The translations under genes were made by a program, and so were the position numbers. DNA of 64,000 bases from Myxococcus eversor (lineage in GTDB: Bacteria > Myxococcota > Myxococcia > Myxococcales > Myxococcaceae): NCBI RefSeq assembly GCF_010894455.1, contig NZ_JAAIXY010000003.1, positions 186,001 to 250,000 of the forward strand, read 5' to 3'. This document shows positions 54,005-63,512 of the stretch, piece by piece (positions within the stretch are counted from its first letter, which is position 1; each line of letters opens with the position of its first letter). The notes below the pieces were generated by a model. That model was not told where the DNA came from. It made no database searches and worked only from the letters and a program-made list of their open reading frames with translations.

Positions 54005-54762
54005 TTCGCGGGCTTCCCCGCATCCGGCGCGAGCACGATGAAGCCATGTCGCCGGAAGGCCGCGCGCGCGGGCTCCGTCTGCAGGAAGCGCACGAAGGCC
54101 TTCCCCACCTCGGGTGCCTTGCCCTTCGTCAGCGCCGCCACCGGGTAGACGATGTGGGGCGCGTCCGCCTGGGGCACCTCGAACGCCACTCGCACCTTCT
54201 TCGACTGCGCCGCGTCTGTCGCATACACCACACCCGCGTCCACGCGGCCCGCCTCCACCGCCGACAGCGCGGCCCGCACATCCAGTGCTGGGATGACCTT
54301 GGACTCCAGGTCCTTCCACAGCCCCACCTTCTCCAGCCACGCCTTCGCGTACACCCCAGCGGGGACGATGGCCGGGTCCGCCAACACCAACCGCTTCAGT
54401 CCCTTCAGCGACTCGGGCCCGGCGAGCTTCCGCTTCGAGTCCACCGGCACCACCACCACCAACCGGTTGGACAGCAGGTCGGCTCGCGTCCCGGGTTGCA
54501 CCAGACCCGCTTGCTGGACGGCCTCCATCCTCGCCACGTCCGCCGAGAGGAAGGCATCCGCGGGAGCCCCCGCAATCGCTTGACGCGCCAGGTCTCCGGA
54601 CGAGCCTGGCGCCAACACCACCGAATGGCCGGTGGCCGCGGTGAAGGCGGGCTTCAACTCCTGGAGCACATCCGTGGTGCTCGCGGCGGCGAAGACGAGG
54701 CCTTCTTCCGCGCTCGCGAGCCCCGCCACGAGCATCAGGGACAGCACGCACAGCCTGGACAT
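54001..54762 (-). CDS. modA: Molybdate-binding protein
   Basis: 253 aa from ATG 54762. Signal peptide LVAGLASAEE, then a periplasmic binding domain with FAAASTTDVLQELKPAF, APGSSGDLARQAIAGAPAD and VVYATDAAQSKKV, all standard ModA regions. It captures molybdate for modBC. First gene of the modABC operon, divergent from a MarR gene. Confidence 0.92.
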   Translation of the reverse strand: MSRLCVLSLMLVAGLASAEEGLVFAAASTTDVLQELKPAFTAATGHSVVLAPGSSGDLARQAIAGAPADAFLSADVARMEAVQQAGLVQPGTRADLLSNRLVVVVPVDSKRKLAGPESLKGLKRLVLADPAIVPAGVYAKAWLEKVGLWKDLESKVIPALDVRAALSAVEAGRVDAGVVYATDAAQSKKVRVAFEVPQADAPHIVYPVAALTKGKAPEVGKAFVRFLQTEPARAAFRRHGFIVLAPDAGKPAK

Positions 54763-54880
54763 GGTACGCACTCCTGGACGCTCCTTTAGCTCCCCCCGAT
54801 GGGGAGCGCATTGTCCGCACGGCTGCCCACGCCGTGACAACGGGTTGACCCGTGGGGCCCTGCCCGCTAAGCCATACTCC

Positions 54881-55393
54881 GTGTCACGGAATATCCACCC
54901 TAAAGAGGATGAGGACATCTCGGCGGACGTGCTGAAGCTCCAGCAGCTTCTGCTCGCGCTGGGCCGGCGCCGTTCGCTCCGTGACCCCATCGCCAGCACC
55001 TGCGAGCAGCTCCAGTTCACGGCCCCGCAGGTGCATGCGCTGCTCTGGCTTGGCCAGGATGGCTCGCTCACGATGGGCGAGCTTGCTCGCCGACTGGGCG
55101 TCACCGAGAAGACCGTCACCGGGCTCGTCGACCGGCTGGAGCGCGAGGGCCACCTGCAGCGCGAGCGCAGCGCGGCCGACCGTCGCGTGGTCCGCTGTCG
55201 CCTCACGCCCGAGGGCATGCAGACCTACCAGCGGCTCGAGCGCTTCATGACCCAGGGCATGGGCCAGTTGCTCTCCATCCTCGACGGCGTGGACCGCAAG
55301 GCGCTCTTCCGCATCCTGGAGAAGCTGCTGCGCCGCATCGACACGCTGGGGCCTCCGAGCGCCGCGACGACGGCCCGCGAGCGCTCGGCCTGA
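54881..55393 (+). CDS. MarR-family transcriptional regulator
   Basis: 170 aa from GTG 54881, the first in-frame start after a stop-free but non-coding stretch; a later GTG is possible. Winged helix with LGVTEKTVTGLVDRLEREGHL and RSAADRRVVRCRLTPEG. Divergent from modA by 118 bp. Control of the molybdate genes is possible, but MarR regulators usually respond to phenolic or oxidative signals, so this is uncertain. Confidence 0.85.
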   Translation: MSRNIHPKEDEDISADVLKLQQLLLALGRRRSLRDPIASTCEQLQFTAPQVHALLWLGQDGSLTMGELARRLGVTEKTVTGLVDRLEREGHLQRERSAADRRVVRCRLTPEGMQTYQRLERFMTQGMGQLLSILDGVDRKALFRILEKLLRRIDTLGPPSAATTARERSA

Positions 55394-55560
55394 AGCCCGT
55401 GGAGCGGGCGAGCAAGGCCCGCTTCCTCGTGCCTTCTCTCCCGAGGCGCCCCACCTCAAGTGACACGCGGCGTCCTTCCGTGCCCGGCGAGGCCCGGCGC
55501 ATCCGATGGACGACTTTCCGCACCATGGCAGCGCGGCGTTGATGCGAGGGGAGGCACGCG

Positions 55561-57111
55561 ATGAAAGCAAGCAGACGCGCGGTGGCCGTGGGCCTGGTCC
55601 TGACACTCGCGGGCTGCCGCCGCGGGCAGGACGAAGCCCAGCCCGCTCCTCCGCCAACCGCTGAGCAGGAGTCCGCCGCCACGCCCTCGCCCGAGGTGGC
55701 CCCGGACAGCGCCGCTCCCGCGAAGCAGCCGATGCCGCCGGACATGCGCGGGGCGCTCGCGTCCATCGCGCCGCTGGTGGAGTCGGTGAAGTCGGCCGTC
55801 GTCAACGTGGAGGTGCGCGAGGCCGCCCCCGCGCGTCGCTCGCGCTCCGGCTCTCCGTGGAATGGAGATGGGCGGAGCTCTCCGTTCGGCGGAGGCATGC
55901 CCGGCATGCCCTTTGGCTCTCCCTTCGAGGACCCGCGTGACGAAGGCCCGCGCCAGGGCCTGGGCTCCGGCTTCGTCATCGACGCGCGGGGGTTGGTGCT
56001 CACCAACAACCACGTGGTGGCGGATGCCACGGAGATACGCGTCCAGTTTCCCGACGGGCGCGAGATGGACGCGAAGGTGCTGGGGACGGACCCGCTCACG
56101 GACGTGGCGGTGCTCCAGCTCCAGGGCGACGTGAAGGGGCTTCCGGTGGTGAAGCTGGGAGACTCGGACGCGCTGCGCGTGGGCGACTGGGTGGTGGCCA
56201 TCGGCAACCCCTTCGGGCTCGCCTCCAGCGTCAGCGTGGGCATCCTCTCCGCCAAGGCCCGTGACATCCAGGTGGGGCCGTTCGACGACTTCCTCCAGAC
56301 GGACGCCGCCATCAACCCGGGCAACTCCGGCGGGCCGCTGTTCAACCTCCACGGTGAGGTGGTCGGCATCAACACCGCCATCATCGGACAGGGCTCCGGC
56401 ATCGGGTTCGCCGTGCCCAGCTCACTCGTGAAGGAGCTGCTGCCGCAGTTGGAGAAGAAGGGCGCCGTCACGCGGGGCTGGCTGGGCGTCGCCGTGCAGG
56501 ATTTGACGCCGGACCTGGGCGGAGCGCTGGGCGTGGCCAAGGGCGAGGAGGGCGCCATCGTCACCGAGGTGAACGAGGGCACGCCGGCCGCCGACGCGGG
56601 CCTGAAGCCGGATGACATCATCGTCGCGGCGGGAGGACGCCCCATCGCCTCGGGTCGCGCGCTCACGCGCACGGTGGCGCTCAAGGCGCCGGGCTCGGAG
56701 CTGCCGCTCACCGTCTATCGCGATGGGAAGAAGACGGAGCTGAAGGCGAAGCTGGGCACGCGGCCGGACCTGGAGGGAGTGGCCTCGCGCAAGCCGCCGG
56801 AGGAGCACGCGGAGCCGCCGCATCAGCGCGTGGGCTTGAGCCTGTCGGACATGGACCCGAGGCTCTCGCGAGCGCAGGAGCTGCCTCGCGCGGGCGCGCT
56901 GGTGACGGACGTCGTGCCGGGCTCCAGCGCCGAGCGCTCCGGGCTGATGCCGGGCATGGTGGTGGTGGAGGCGGGCGGTCAGCCGGTGCGCCGCGCGACG
57001 GACCTGGCGCGCGTGCTGAAGGAGTCCACGCCGGGAGAGCCCGTGCTGCTGCGCGTGGCAGTTCCCGGAGGTCGGCGCGAGCTGCGCGCACTCACTGCGC
57101 CAGAGTCGTGA
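55561..57111 (+). CDS. HtrA/DegP-type serine protease lipoprotein with two PDZ domains
   Basis: 516 aa. Lipobox LTLAGC; a Pro-rich linker; then a trypsin-like domain with His151 (LTNNHVVAD), Asp181 (PLTDVAVL) and Ser256 (NPGNSGGPL). Two PDZ domains follow (GWLGVAVQDLTPDL and a second beginning near RVGLSLSDMD). The role is periplasmic protein quality control under envelope stress. The gene end is duplicated downstream. Confidence 0.93.
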   Translation: MKASRRAVAVGLVLTLAGCRRGQDEAQPAPPPTAEQESAATPSPEVAPDSAAPAKQPMPPDMRGALASIAPLVESVKSAVVNVEVREAAPARRSRSGSPWNGDGRSSPFGGGMPGMPFGSPFEDPRDEGPRQGLGSGFVIDARGLVLTNNHVVADATEIRVQFPDGREMDAKVLGTDPLTDVAVLQLQGDVKGLPVVKLGDSDALRVGDWVVAIGNPFGLASSVSVGILSAKARDIQVGPFDDFLQTDAAINPGNSGGPLFNLHGEVVGINTAIIGQGSGIGFAVPSSLVKELLPQLEKKGAVTRGWLGVAVQDLTPDLGGALGVAKGEEGAIVTEVNEGTPAADAGLKPDDIIVAAGGRPIASGRALTRTVALKAPGSELPLTVYRDGKKTELKAKLGTRPDLEGVASRKPPEEHAEPPHQRVGLSLSDMDPRLSRAQELPRAGALVTDVVPGSSAERSGLMPGMVVVEAGGQPVRRATDLARVLKESTPGEPVLLRVAVPGGRRELRALTAPES

Positions 57112-57207
57112 CGACGTCCACGTGGCGCGGCGGACCGTGCCGGAGGTCGGCGCGAGCTGCGAACTCACAGCACCAGAATCGTGACGACGTCCACGTTGCG
57201 CGGCGGA
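57065..57207. repeat. Tandem duplication of the htrA 3' end
   Basis: About 70 bp from 57065, with the htrA stop at 57109-57111, recurs from 57140 with a 2-bp deletion and several changes. The second copy has its own stop-like TGA. It lies before the convergent YdcF gene. Confidence 0.8.
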
Positions 57208-57223
57208 TGGACGCGGCCCACGT

Positions 57224-57883
57224 TCAGGGAGCCGGAGCCGCTCCGTCCCCAGGCGCGCGAGCCCACAGCACACGCGGATGCAGCAACAGCGCGATGGCCT
57301 CGCGCACCGTCCAGTAGAAACGGTCCACCCAGTGCAGGTTGCGCTCGGTCTCCAGCGCGGGGCTGGTGCTCACCTCGAAGCCATTGAGCCGGAAATACTG
57401 TCGCGCGCGCAGCAGGTGATACGGGTCCGAGACCACCACCACGCGCCGCGCGCCCAACTCACGCAGCAGCTTCGCCGTCAGCCGCGCGTTGTCGTCCGTC
57501 GAGTGGCTCTCCTCCTCCAGCACGCACGCCTCCTCGGGGACGCCCAACCTCATCGCGAGCGCGAGCATCGCCCGCGCCTCCGAGGGTGGATGCACGCCCA
57601 CGCCTCCGGAGAAGACGAGCCTGGGCGCCACGCCACGTCGGTACAGCTCTACCGCCTTCTCCGTGCGTGCCCGCAACGCTCCGGACGGGACACCTCCCGC
57701 CAGCACACGCGCGCCCAGCACCACCACGGCGTCGGAGGACTCCACGCGCTCGCGCTGCCCGAAGCGGTCCACCGCCCACGCGAGGCCGAACACGCCACAC
57801 GTCACCACGCCCACGGACACCACGAGGAGTCGACGCGCGCGTCCCGGCCGCGCCCTCAGCGAAGTTGGAGGCACGCGCTCCAC
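57224..57883 (-). CDS. YdcF/SanA-family (DUF218) membrane protein
   Basis: 219 aa. One N-terminal membrane helix, then the DUF218 core: SSDAVVVLGARVLAGGVPSG, LVFSGGVGVHPPSEARAM, EEESHSTDDNARLTAKLLRE and VVVVSDPYHLLRARQYFR. SanA/ElyC members support envelope integrity and peptidoglycan or polysaccharide synthesis. It is convergent with the htrA gene. Confidence 0.87.
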   Translation of the reverse strand: MERVPPTSLRARPGRARRLLVVSVGVVTCGVFGLAWAVDRFGQRERVESSDAVVVLGARVLAGGVPSGALRARTEKAVELYRRGVAPRLVFSGGVGVHPPSEARAMLALAMRLGVPEEACVLEEESHSTDDNARLTAKLLRELGARRVVVVSDPYHLLRARQYFRLNGFEVSTSPALETERNLHWVDRFYWTVREAIALLLHPRVLWARAPGDGAAPAP

Positions 57884-57917
57884 GTTACCCGCGAGCCGCC
57901 CCGTTCGCCGATTTTCC

Positions 57918-59312
57918 TCAGGGCTCGAAGCCTCCGAGGAACAGCTCCTGCCCCCCGCCCTCGGGCTCGCTCAGCACTCCCGTCCCGAAGTCCATCGAGG
58001 AGCGACGCGCGCCCAGCAGCGCACTCGCGCCCTTCCTCGACGACGAGACGAAGCAGCGCTCCGCGAAGGAGTCCCCATCCCCCGATGGCGCCATCGGGAA
58101 GCCCCTCGCCCAGCGCAACGCGCCGTCCACGCGGTCCAGCTTCACCAGGAAGAGGTTGAGGGCGCCGCCCGGTGCACCGACCACGGGGCCCGCGCCCAAA
58201 TCGTCACCGTGCGCGTAGCGGCCCACGACGGTGACGCCGTCGTCCTCGTCCGTCGCGAGGTCCAGTCCCTCGAAGCCGAAGGTCCGCAGCCAGCGCGGGG
58301 TGCCCTCGCGGTCGAACGCTGCCACGAAGGCCTCGCTGCCACCCGGCTCCGCCGCGTGCGTCCGCGCCTCGAAGGTGAGCGGCGCGAAGAACGCACCCGT
58401 CACGAGCACGCGGTTGCCATGCACCGCCACCCCGGTGGCCCCACCTGCCCCCGTGTCGAGCCGCTGCTCCCACTGCGCCCGCCCGCGAGCGTCCAGTTTG
58501 ACGAGGAACGGCTGCGAGTCGAGCGCCACCGGCGAGCGCGGCGGGTGCAGCAACCCCGTGACGTAGAGGTGTCCCTCCGGGTCCGCCGCCACGCCCGAGG
58601 CCTCCCCCGGCTCCTCGTGCGCATACGTCCACAGGTAGCCGCCCTTCGCGTCCACCTTCACCAGCGCGGGGACTCCGCCGAGCTTCGCGTCGGGCAGCGT
58701 GCCCGCCAGCACCACGTTGCCCAGCAGGTCCGTCTCCACGCGCCGGAGGACGAAGTCGGGCGAGACGCCGAGCGCCCCCAGGCTCCGAGCCCAGAGGAAG
58801 TCTCCGTCCCGCCCCAGCTTGAGCAGGAAGCGCCCCGCTGGCAGCGGCCCGCCGCCCAGGTCCGCGCCCTCCGGATTGCGACCCGCGACGAGGACATGCC
58901 CGCGCGAGCTGACGGTGACAGCCTCCGCGAAGCCTGGCAGGGAAGTGGACCACATCCGCTCGCCGCCCGTGCCGTACTTCGCCACCCCGAACCGCTGGGA
59001 TGAGGGAGCACCGGAGCCTGGCACCAGCAGCGGCCCGAAGAGGTCCGCCACCGCCGCCTCCGAGTTCAGCGCCAGCACCACGTTGCCACGCGAGTCGTGC
59101 GCGAGCCCCGCGGCGCTCTCCCGTCCCGCGCCGGTCAGCGAGCGCAGCCAGCGCGTCCTTCCCGTCAGCGGCTTCTCCTTCAAGGAACTCGCGGCGGCGG
59201 GCGGCGCCTCCACGGAGGGGCTCGGAGCCGCCAGTTGCTCGGGCCGCTCGCAGGCCACGGCCAGCAACACCCACGCCCAGCAGGCTCCCCAGCCCCGTGC
59301 GCCATGAGACAT
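57918..59312 (-). CDS. Beta-propeller-like lipoprotein
   Basis: 464 aa. Signal with WVLLAVAC (lipobox), a Pro/Ala-rich spacer and then repeated blades such as DLGGGPLPAGRFLLKLGRDG and SRGHVLVAGRNPEG. It is the same architecture as the lipoprotein at 46827-48191. No enzyme motif. It lies directly downstream of an upstream-oriented short zinc-ribbon gene that runs in the other direction. Confidence 0.78.
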   Translation of the reverse strand: MSHGARGWGACWAWVLLAVACERPEQLAAPSPSVEAPPAAASSLKEKPLTGRTRWLRSLTGAGRESAAGLAHDSRGNVVLALNSEAAVADLFGPLLVPGSGAPSSQRFGVAKYGTGGERMWSTSLPGFAEAVTVSSRGHVLVAGRNPEGADLGGGPLPAGRFLLKLGRDGDFLWARSLGALGVSPDFVLRRVETDLLGNVVLAGTLPDAKLGGVPALVKVDAKGGYLWTYAHEEPGEASGVAADPEGHLYVTGLLHPPRSPVALDSQPFLVKLDARGRAQWEQRLDTGAGGATGVAVHGNRVLVTGAFFAPLTFEARTHAAEPGGSEAFVAAFDREGTPRWLRTFGFEGLDLATDEDDGVTVVGRYAHGDDLGAGPVVGAPGGALNLFLVKLDRVDGALRWARGFPMAPSGDGDSFAERCFVSSSRKGASALLGARRSSMDFGTGVLSEPEGGGQELFLGGFEP

Positions 59313-59461
59313 CGCGTCGTGCCCCCACCCGCCTCATGGAAACTCGAGGAAGCGACGGCAGGGTGGGGATGCGACAGGACGAGCGCGAGGTGCCCTCAGG
59401 TCCGAGAAGATGGCGCGCCGCTGGACGGCGAGCCCGTGCGTGGGCTCCAATCCCCCGGGTG

Positions 59462-59845
59462 ATGACCCAGGACGAAGTGACGAAGGTGCTGGCCGAGGCG
59501 GAGTTGGTGCCGTGCGCGGAGATGGCGCTGGCGGACGCCCGGCGGCTGGTCGATGCATGTCTGGAGGCGGACGTCCCCGCGCTGGTACACCGCGAGGCGT
59601 GCGCGAAGCCCGGGTGCAGCCCGAAGTTCCAGGTGCTGGTGCGTCCCGAGGACGGCGTGCGTGTGGCGACGCTGCTCCAGCAACGTTGGATGGACAGCAT
59701 CCAGCGCGAAGGCGTGCTGGCGGACGGCGCCTCGCCCTTCGTGCTGCCCGCGACGGAGGACGGTGAACCTCCCTGCCCCGCCTGCGGCACCGTGGCGCCC
59801 CTGGTCGCGGGCGCCTGCGCCGACTGCGGTCTTCAGCTCGAATAG
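59462..59845 (+). CDS. Small protein with C-terminal zinc ribbon
   Basis: 127 aa from ATG 59462. The first two thirds are helical with VDACLEADVPALVHREACAK and a region resembling DUF2007-like signal-transduction peptides (FQVLVRPEDGVRVATLLQQR). The end holds CPACGTVAPL and CADCGLQLE, two CxxC pairs that form a zinc ribbon. Function unknown. It is divergent from the propeller lipoprotein. Confidence 0.65.
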   Translation: MTQDEVTKVLAEAELVPCAEMALADARRLVDACLEADVPALVHREACAKPGCSPKFQVLVRPEDGVRVATLLQQRWMDSIQREGVLADGASPFVLPATEDGEPPCPACGTVAPLVAGACADCGLQLE

Positions 59846-59956
59846 CAGGCGGGCGTCGTCTGCGAGCGACGCTGTCGCACCCTATCCTTCCCGGGGAAGC
59901 CGGGACGGAATCCCCCGAGCGCGGCCCCGCGCGGGGTCTGGCAGTGGAGGACACGG

Positions 59957-60508
59957 ATGGAAGTCAAAGGCGTGGCGTTCCTGGCTCGGCAGCAGATGGC
60001 GGTGCAGTCCCACGGTGAGCAGGCGTGGAAGGACTTCATCGCGGACATCAAGAAGCGCGAGCCCGTCTTCACCCTGCCCATCCTCCCCGTCACGCGAATC
60101 CCGGTGGACGCGTTCCTGCGGTTCAACGAGGAGCTGCTCCAGCGCTTCTACTCAGGAGACCCCAACGCGTGGTGGCAGTTCGGAATCAAGTCCGCCGAGT
60201 ACGCGCTGGGCCAGGGTCAGCTCAAGGCGATGTTCAGCCCCGGGGACTTCCGCCGCTTCCTCTTCTTCACGCCCGGCATCTGGAAGGGCTACTTCACCGA
60301 GGGCGAGCTGGAGGTGCTGCCGGGCCAGGGCCACACGGACCTGCACATCATCAAGGTGCCCAAGCCGCACGTGTACTTCGAGCTGTCGGTGATGGGCTTC
60401 GCGTGGGGCGGCCTGACGGTGCTCGGCGCGAAGGACCTCAAGCACGAGGTCCTCAAGGGCTACACCCGGGGAGACCCGGACGTGCTCTATCGCTTCAACG
60501 TGAGCTGA
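59957..60508 (+). CDS. Conserved hypothetical protein
   Basis: 183 aa with no signal peptide. Distinctive segments are ARQQMAVQSHGEQAWKDFIA, DPNAWWQFGIKSAEYALGQG and FFTPGIWKGYFTEGELEVLP. The alternation of helix and beta segments resembles small ligand-binding folds of the V4R type, but this is only an impression. Similar proteins seem to be common in myxobacteria. Its 3' end overlaps the convergent EEP-family gene by 22 bp. Confidence 0.7.
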   Translation: MEVKGVAFLARQQMAVQSHGEQAWKDFIADIKKREPVFTLPILPVTRIPVDAFLRFNEELLQRFYSGDPNAWWQFGIKSAEYALGQGQLKAMFSPGDFRRFLFFTPGIWKGYFTEGELEVLPGQGHTDLHIIKVPKPHVYFELSVMGFAWGGLTVLGAKDLKHEVLKGYTRGDPDVLYRFNVS

Positions 60509-61341
60509 CCTTCCGCGGCGGCGGGAGGCAGCACGTCCAGCCGAAGGTCCGCGACAACGGGGTAGTGGTCCGACGCGGAGACCTTCAGCACGCGGCTGGC
60601 CACGGGCGTGAAGGCCTCGCAGGCCAGCACGTAGTCGATGCGCAGCGTGGGAAGGAACAGGGGCATCGGGTAGGTGCCCCTCGCTCCACCAGTGGCGGCG
60701 ACGACGTCGCGCATGTCACGGCGGAGCAGGCGCACCGAGTGCGAGTCCGGGTCGTCGTTGAGGTCTCCCAGGAGCAGGCGTGGCCGGGAGTCCTGGGCGA
60801 GCAATCGGGCCACGTACGCGCTCTGGCGCAGGCGCGTGGCGTTGTTGAAGGGGCGGCGGATGAGGTGCGTGAGGTAGACGCTCACCTCGCGGCCATCCAC
60901 GGAGACCACGGCGTGCGCGAGCGTGCGCGGCTCCGAGCCCGAGGGCACAGGCAGCGGGTACTGCGCGAGCGTCTCCAGCGGGAAGCGCGAGAGGATGGCG
61001 AGGCCATAGGCGCCGCCGTGCAGGTCCGTGGTGCGGAAGTGGGCGCGGTGAGGCAGGCCCGTGAGGCGCGAGAGGGCCTCCACCTGGTCGATGCCGCCGG
61101 CGCGCGTGGAGCCGACGTCGACTTCCTGGAGCGCGACGAGGTCCGGCACGGAGGCGCGGATGACGCGGGCCACGCCGTCCAGGCCTCGGGCACCGGACTG
61201 GATGTTGAAGGTCATCACCCGCAGCGTCCCCGGCTCGCGGTGCACGGCGGCGAGCGGGACTTCCGGGGGCAGGAGACCGGGGCCTGTCGCACACGCGAAC
61301 GGCCCCAGCACGAGCAGCAGGGAGAGGAGGCGGAGGTGCAT
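60487..61341 (-). CDS. Endonuclease/exonuclease/phosphatase-family lipoprotein
   Basis: 284 aa. Lipobox GPFACA, then the EEP fold: RVMTFNIQSGARGLDG, ALQEVDVG (metal Glu), LLLGDLNDDPDSHS, and SASDHYPVVADL (catalytic His). The short DHYPV ending is typical of secreted EEP enzymes that act on nucleic acids or phospholipids. Outer-membrane lipoprotein location suggests extracellular substrates. Confidence 0.87.
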   Translation of the reverse strand: MHLRLLSLLLVLGPFACATGPGLLPPEVPLAAVHREPGTLRVMTFNIQSGARGLDGVARVIRASVPDLVALQEVDVGSTRAGGIDQVEALSRLTGLPHRAHFRTTDLHGGAYGLAILSRFPLETLAQYPLPVPSGSEPRTLAHAVVSVDGREVSVYLTHLIRRPFNNATRLRQSAYVARLLAQDSRPRLLLGDLNDDPDSHSVRLLRRDMRDVVAATGGARGTYPMPLFLPTLRIDYVLACEAFTPVASRVLKVSASDHYPVVADLRLDVLPPAAAEGQLTLKR

Positions 61342-61426
61342 GGAGAGCGAGGGCGGGATGTTAGGCCGCTCCGTCGCCCCCTGTCTCCCCGCCCCCTCGG
61401 TGCCTGATTGAGGAGCAGCCGACCGC

Positions 61427-62050
61427 TTACGCGTCGCGGCGACGCAGACGCGCGCCGAGCAGCATCAGCACGGCGCCCAGCAGGGGCGCGCCACCGGCCG
61501 CGGCGCAGCCACCGCCGTCGTCCTCTTCACCACCACCGCCACCGTCGCCGACCTTCACCTTGAGCGTGGTGACGGCGGAGGCGTCACCGGTGTCCTCGCC
61601 GTTGCCGTTGGTCGAGTTGCCCGCGCCGAACAGGGTGAGCGTGGTGCCGGTGGACGGGGCGACGAGGGTGAAGTCGAAGCGCACGGTGCCGCTGGTGAAG
61701 GGCTTGGGCTGGGTGTGGGTGATCTCGCCGGAGACCTTCTTCGAGCCGGTGCCGGGGTTGAGGGTGCCCGCGCCATCCAGGGACACGTCGAAGCCGCCGC
61801 GAACCGCGGGGCCGCCGGTGATGACGAAGGCGTAGGTGCCCGTCTGGCCGGGCTCCAGGGTCGCGGGGCCCTCGATGGACACGGTGGGCACGGCGCCACC
61901 GATGGAGTGGCACATCGAGCTCGCGCACGTCAGCGAGCTGTCCTTGCCGCTGTAGCCCGTCTGGCCAGTGGCATAGGCGAAGGCGGAGCCGGAGACGAGG
62001 CACGCCGTCAGCGCACCAGCCACTCCGAGAGACGGAAGAATCGACCGCAT
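61427..62050 (-). CDS. Reeler-like exported protein with MYXO-CTERM tail (MXAN_6652-type)
   Basis: 207 aa from ATG 62050. Signal LVSGSAFAYATG; a CASSMCH sequence (CxxxCH, possibly a heme-like or metal site); a beta-sandwich with EPGQTGTYAFVITGGP resembling reeler domains. The tail (GGGCAAAGGAPLLG, hydrophobic, RRR) is a canonical MYXO-CTERM. It should be surface-anchored after processing. Confidence 0.83.
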   Translation of the reverse strand: MRSILPSLGVAGALTACLVSGSAFAYATGQTGYSGKDSSLTCASSMCHSIGGAVPTVSIEGPATLEPGQTGTYAFVITGGPAVRGGFDVSLDGAGTLNPGTGSKKVSGEITHTQPKPFTSGTVRFDFTLVAPSTGTTLTLFGAGNSTNGNGEDTGDASAVTTLKVKVGDGGGGGEEDDGGGCAAAGGAPLLGAVLMLLGARLRRRDA

Positions 62051-62217
62051 GAAGCCTCCAGGTGGGAACACCCGTGGAAAAATGGAGAGCACTACATAGC
62101 GCGATGCGCCAACGCTTCCCAGCATCCCCCAGGGTGTGACGCTCGCGTTGCATCCCCGCGAGACGACTCCAGATTCCCGGTACAAAGGGTCCGCGGCGAC
62201 CCGTGATGCCTGCCTGC

Positions 62218-62697
62218 TCACGGGTGATACGGATACCGCTCCACGCGTCCATCAGGAGAGACCGCGTACAGCTCGAACCAGTCGGTCTCGAGTTGGACGC
62301 CGGGGCCAAATCCCGGGCACAGGTCCACGCGTCGGTTGACGCGAACGAAGTGCCAATCGTCCTTGCGCGCGACGAGCACCTCCAAGGCGCGGGGTGAGAA
62401 CGCACACGAGCGCCCGGCCTCCTTGGGAAAGTGCTTCAGCACCTGCGTCAGCACGGAATGCGCGGCGAGGACCGCGGACCCATCCAGGGTGGCCAACGGC
62501 TGAAGCTCTTCCTCGGGCCAGGGGATGGCTGACCTGGCTCCGAACCCGGCATCCGTCGTCCCCGCGTCGGCCCGCGCAGGTCCTGGCGCGACGACACGAA
62601 CTCCCGCGTCCAGCTCCCCGGCATCCGCGCGAGGAGGGAGCGCGCCACCATCTGCCAGCAGCGAGACGAACAGGATGACGAGCTGCGGATTGGGCAT
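62218..62697 (-). CDS. Hypothetical exported protein
   Basis: 159 aa from ATG 62697. A short N-terminal hydrophobic segment (LVILFVSLLADGG) could be a signal. The central part is Asp/Ala-rich; the C-terminal 90 residues contain WHFVRVNRRVDLCPGFGPG and DWFELYAVSPDGRVERYPYH. No family recognised. It may be operonic with the upstream JAB-like gene (152 bp apart, same strand). Confidence 0.6.
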   Translation of the reverse strand: MPNPQLVILFVSLLADGGALPPRADAGELDAGVRVVAPGPARADAGTTDAGFGARSAIPWPEEELQPLATLDGSAVLAAHSVLTQVLKHFPKEAGRSCAFSPRALEVLVARKDDWHFVRVNRRVDLCPGFGPGVQLETDWFELYAVSPDGRVERYPYHP

Positions 62698-62849
62698 GGC
62701 GCACCTTCTACGGACGCGGCGACGAAGAACAGTCCGGCAAGGCTCCCCCAGGCAGGAAGGAGCTGGGAGGACGCGGACGACAAGTGGCCTCGAACCGCCA
62801 GCGATGGGTCGCATCATCCCACGCGTACACCTCGCCCACCTGATTCCAT

Positions 62850-63512
62850 TTATCGAGGCGCGGACGGATATCCGGTCACGAGCCAACCCCACGCGGGAAT
62901 CAATTGTCCGTTGGAATCACGGGCCAGCTTCCCACTCGAAGTGGTGCCGTAGGCCACCATGGTCCAAGCGCCATCTCCCACTTTGGCGAAAGGCCAGACG
63001 GACAGGTCCTGGCCGCTGATGCCCGTTCCACATGGATGGTTGTGGGCATAACCAAAGACAGGCAGCTCCCCCTGGAAGTCCGCATCCGTCACGCCACCGA
63101 AGGGTGGCACGCACGCATCCATCGAACGCTGCGTGTTCCGGATGGGCCACGACACGCGCCAATCCTCGGGAGTCCGGTAGATGGCGAGGCAATATTCCGA
63201 GGCATCCGCACGAGGCCGCTGGCTGTTCGCATCACAGGCGCCCATCGCGCCCGGCAAGGCCATCAACGCGTGGAGCGCCGGCAGCACGAGGTCATCGGGC
63301 ACACTGGCCACCTCCGACACCACGGCTGGCACCTCGGGCCAGGGCCCCGGAGCAATCGTCAGCGCGTCGTCCTTCTCCAGCTTCGGTAACTCCGAGTGCA
63401 GGTAGTACCGCCGAGAGGCAGCGCACCCGATCCCCACCCCGAGCAGGAGCAGGTAGGCATACCTACCACCCCACTTCACCCAGCTGGTGCTTGGAGAAAG
63501 GAAACGGGCCAT
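62850..63512 (-). CDS. Exported protein with a JAB-like HNHP motif
   Basis: 220 aa. N-terminal membrane segment with a lipobox-like GIGCAAS. Near the C-terminus lies GYAHNHPCGTGISGQDL, which resembles the JAMM/RadC HxHPxnSxxD metal motif but with one residue fewer between Pro and Ser. A DUF4329-like domain is one candidate. Two Cys (VPPF-side and HPC) may form a disulfide. It may be a periplasmic peptidase, unproven. Confidence 0.6.
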   Translation of the reverse strand: MARFLSPSTSWVKWGGRYAYLLLLGVGIGCAASRRYYLHSELPKLEKDDALTIAPGPWPEVPAVVSEVASVPDDLVLPALHALMALPGAMGACDANSQRPRADASEYCLAIYRTPEDWRVSWPIRNTQRSMDACVPPFGGVTDADFQGELPVFGYAHNHPCGTGISGQDLSVWPFAKVGDGAWTMVAYGTTSSGKLARDSNGQLIPAWGWLVTGYPSAPR

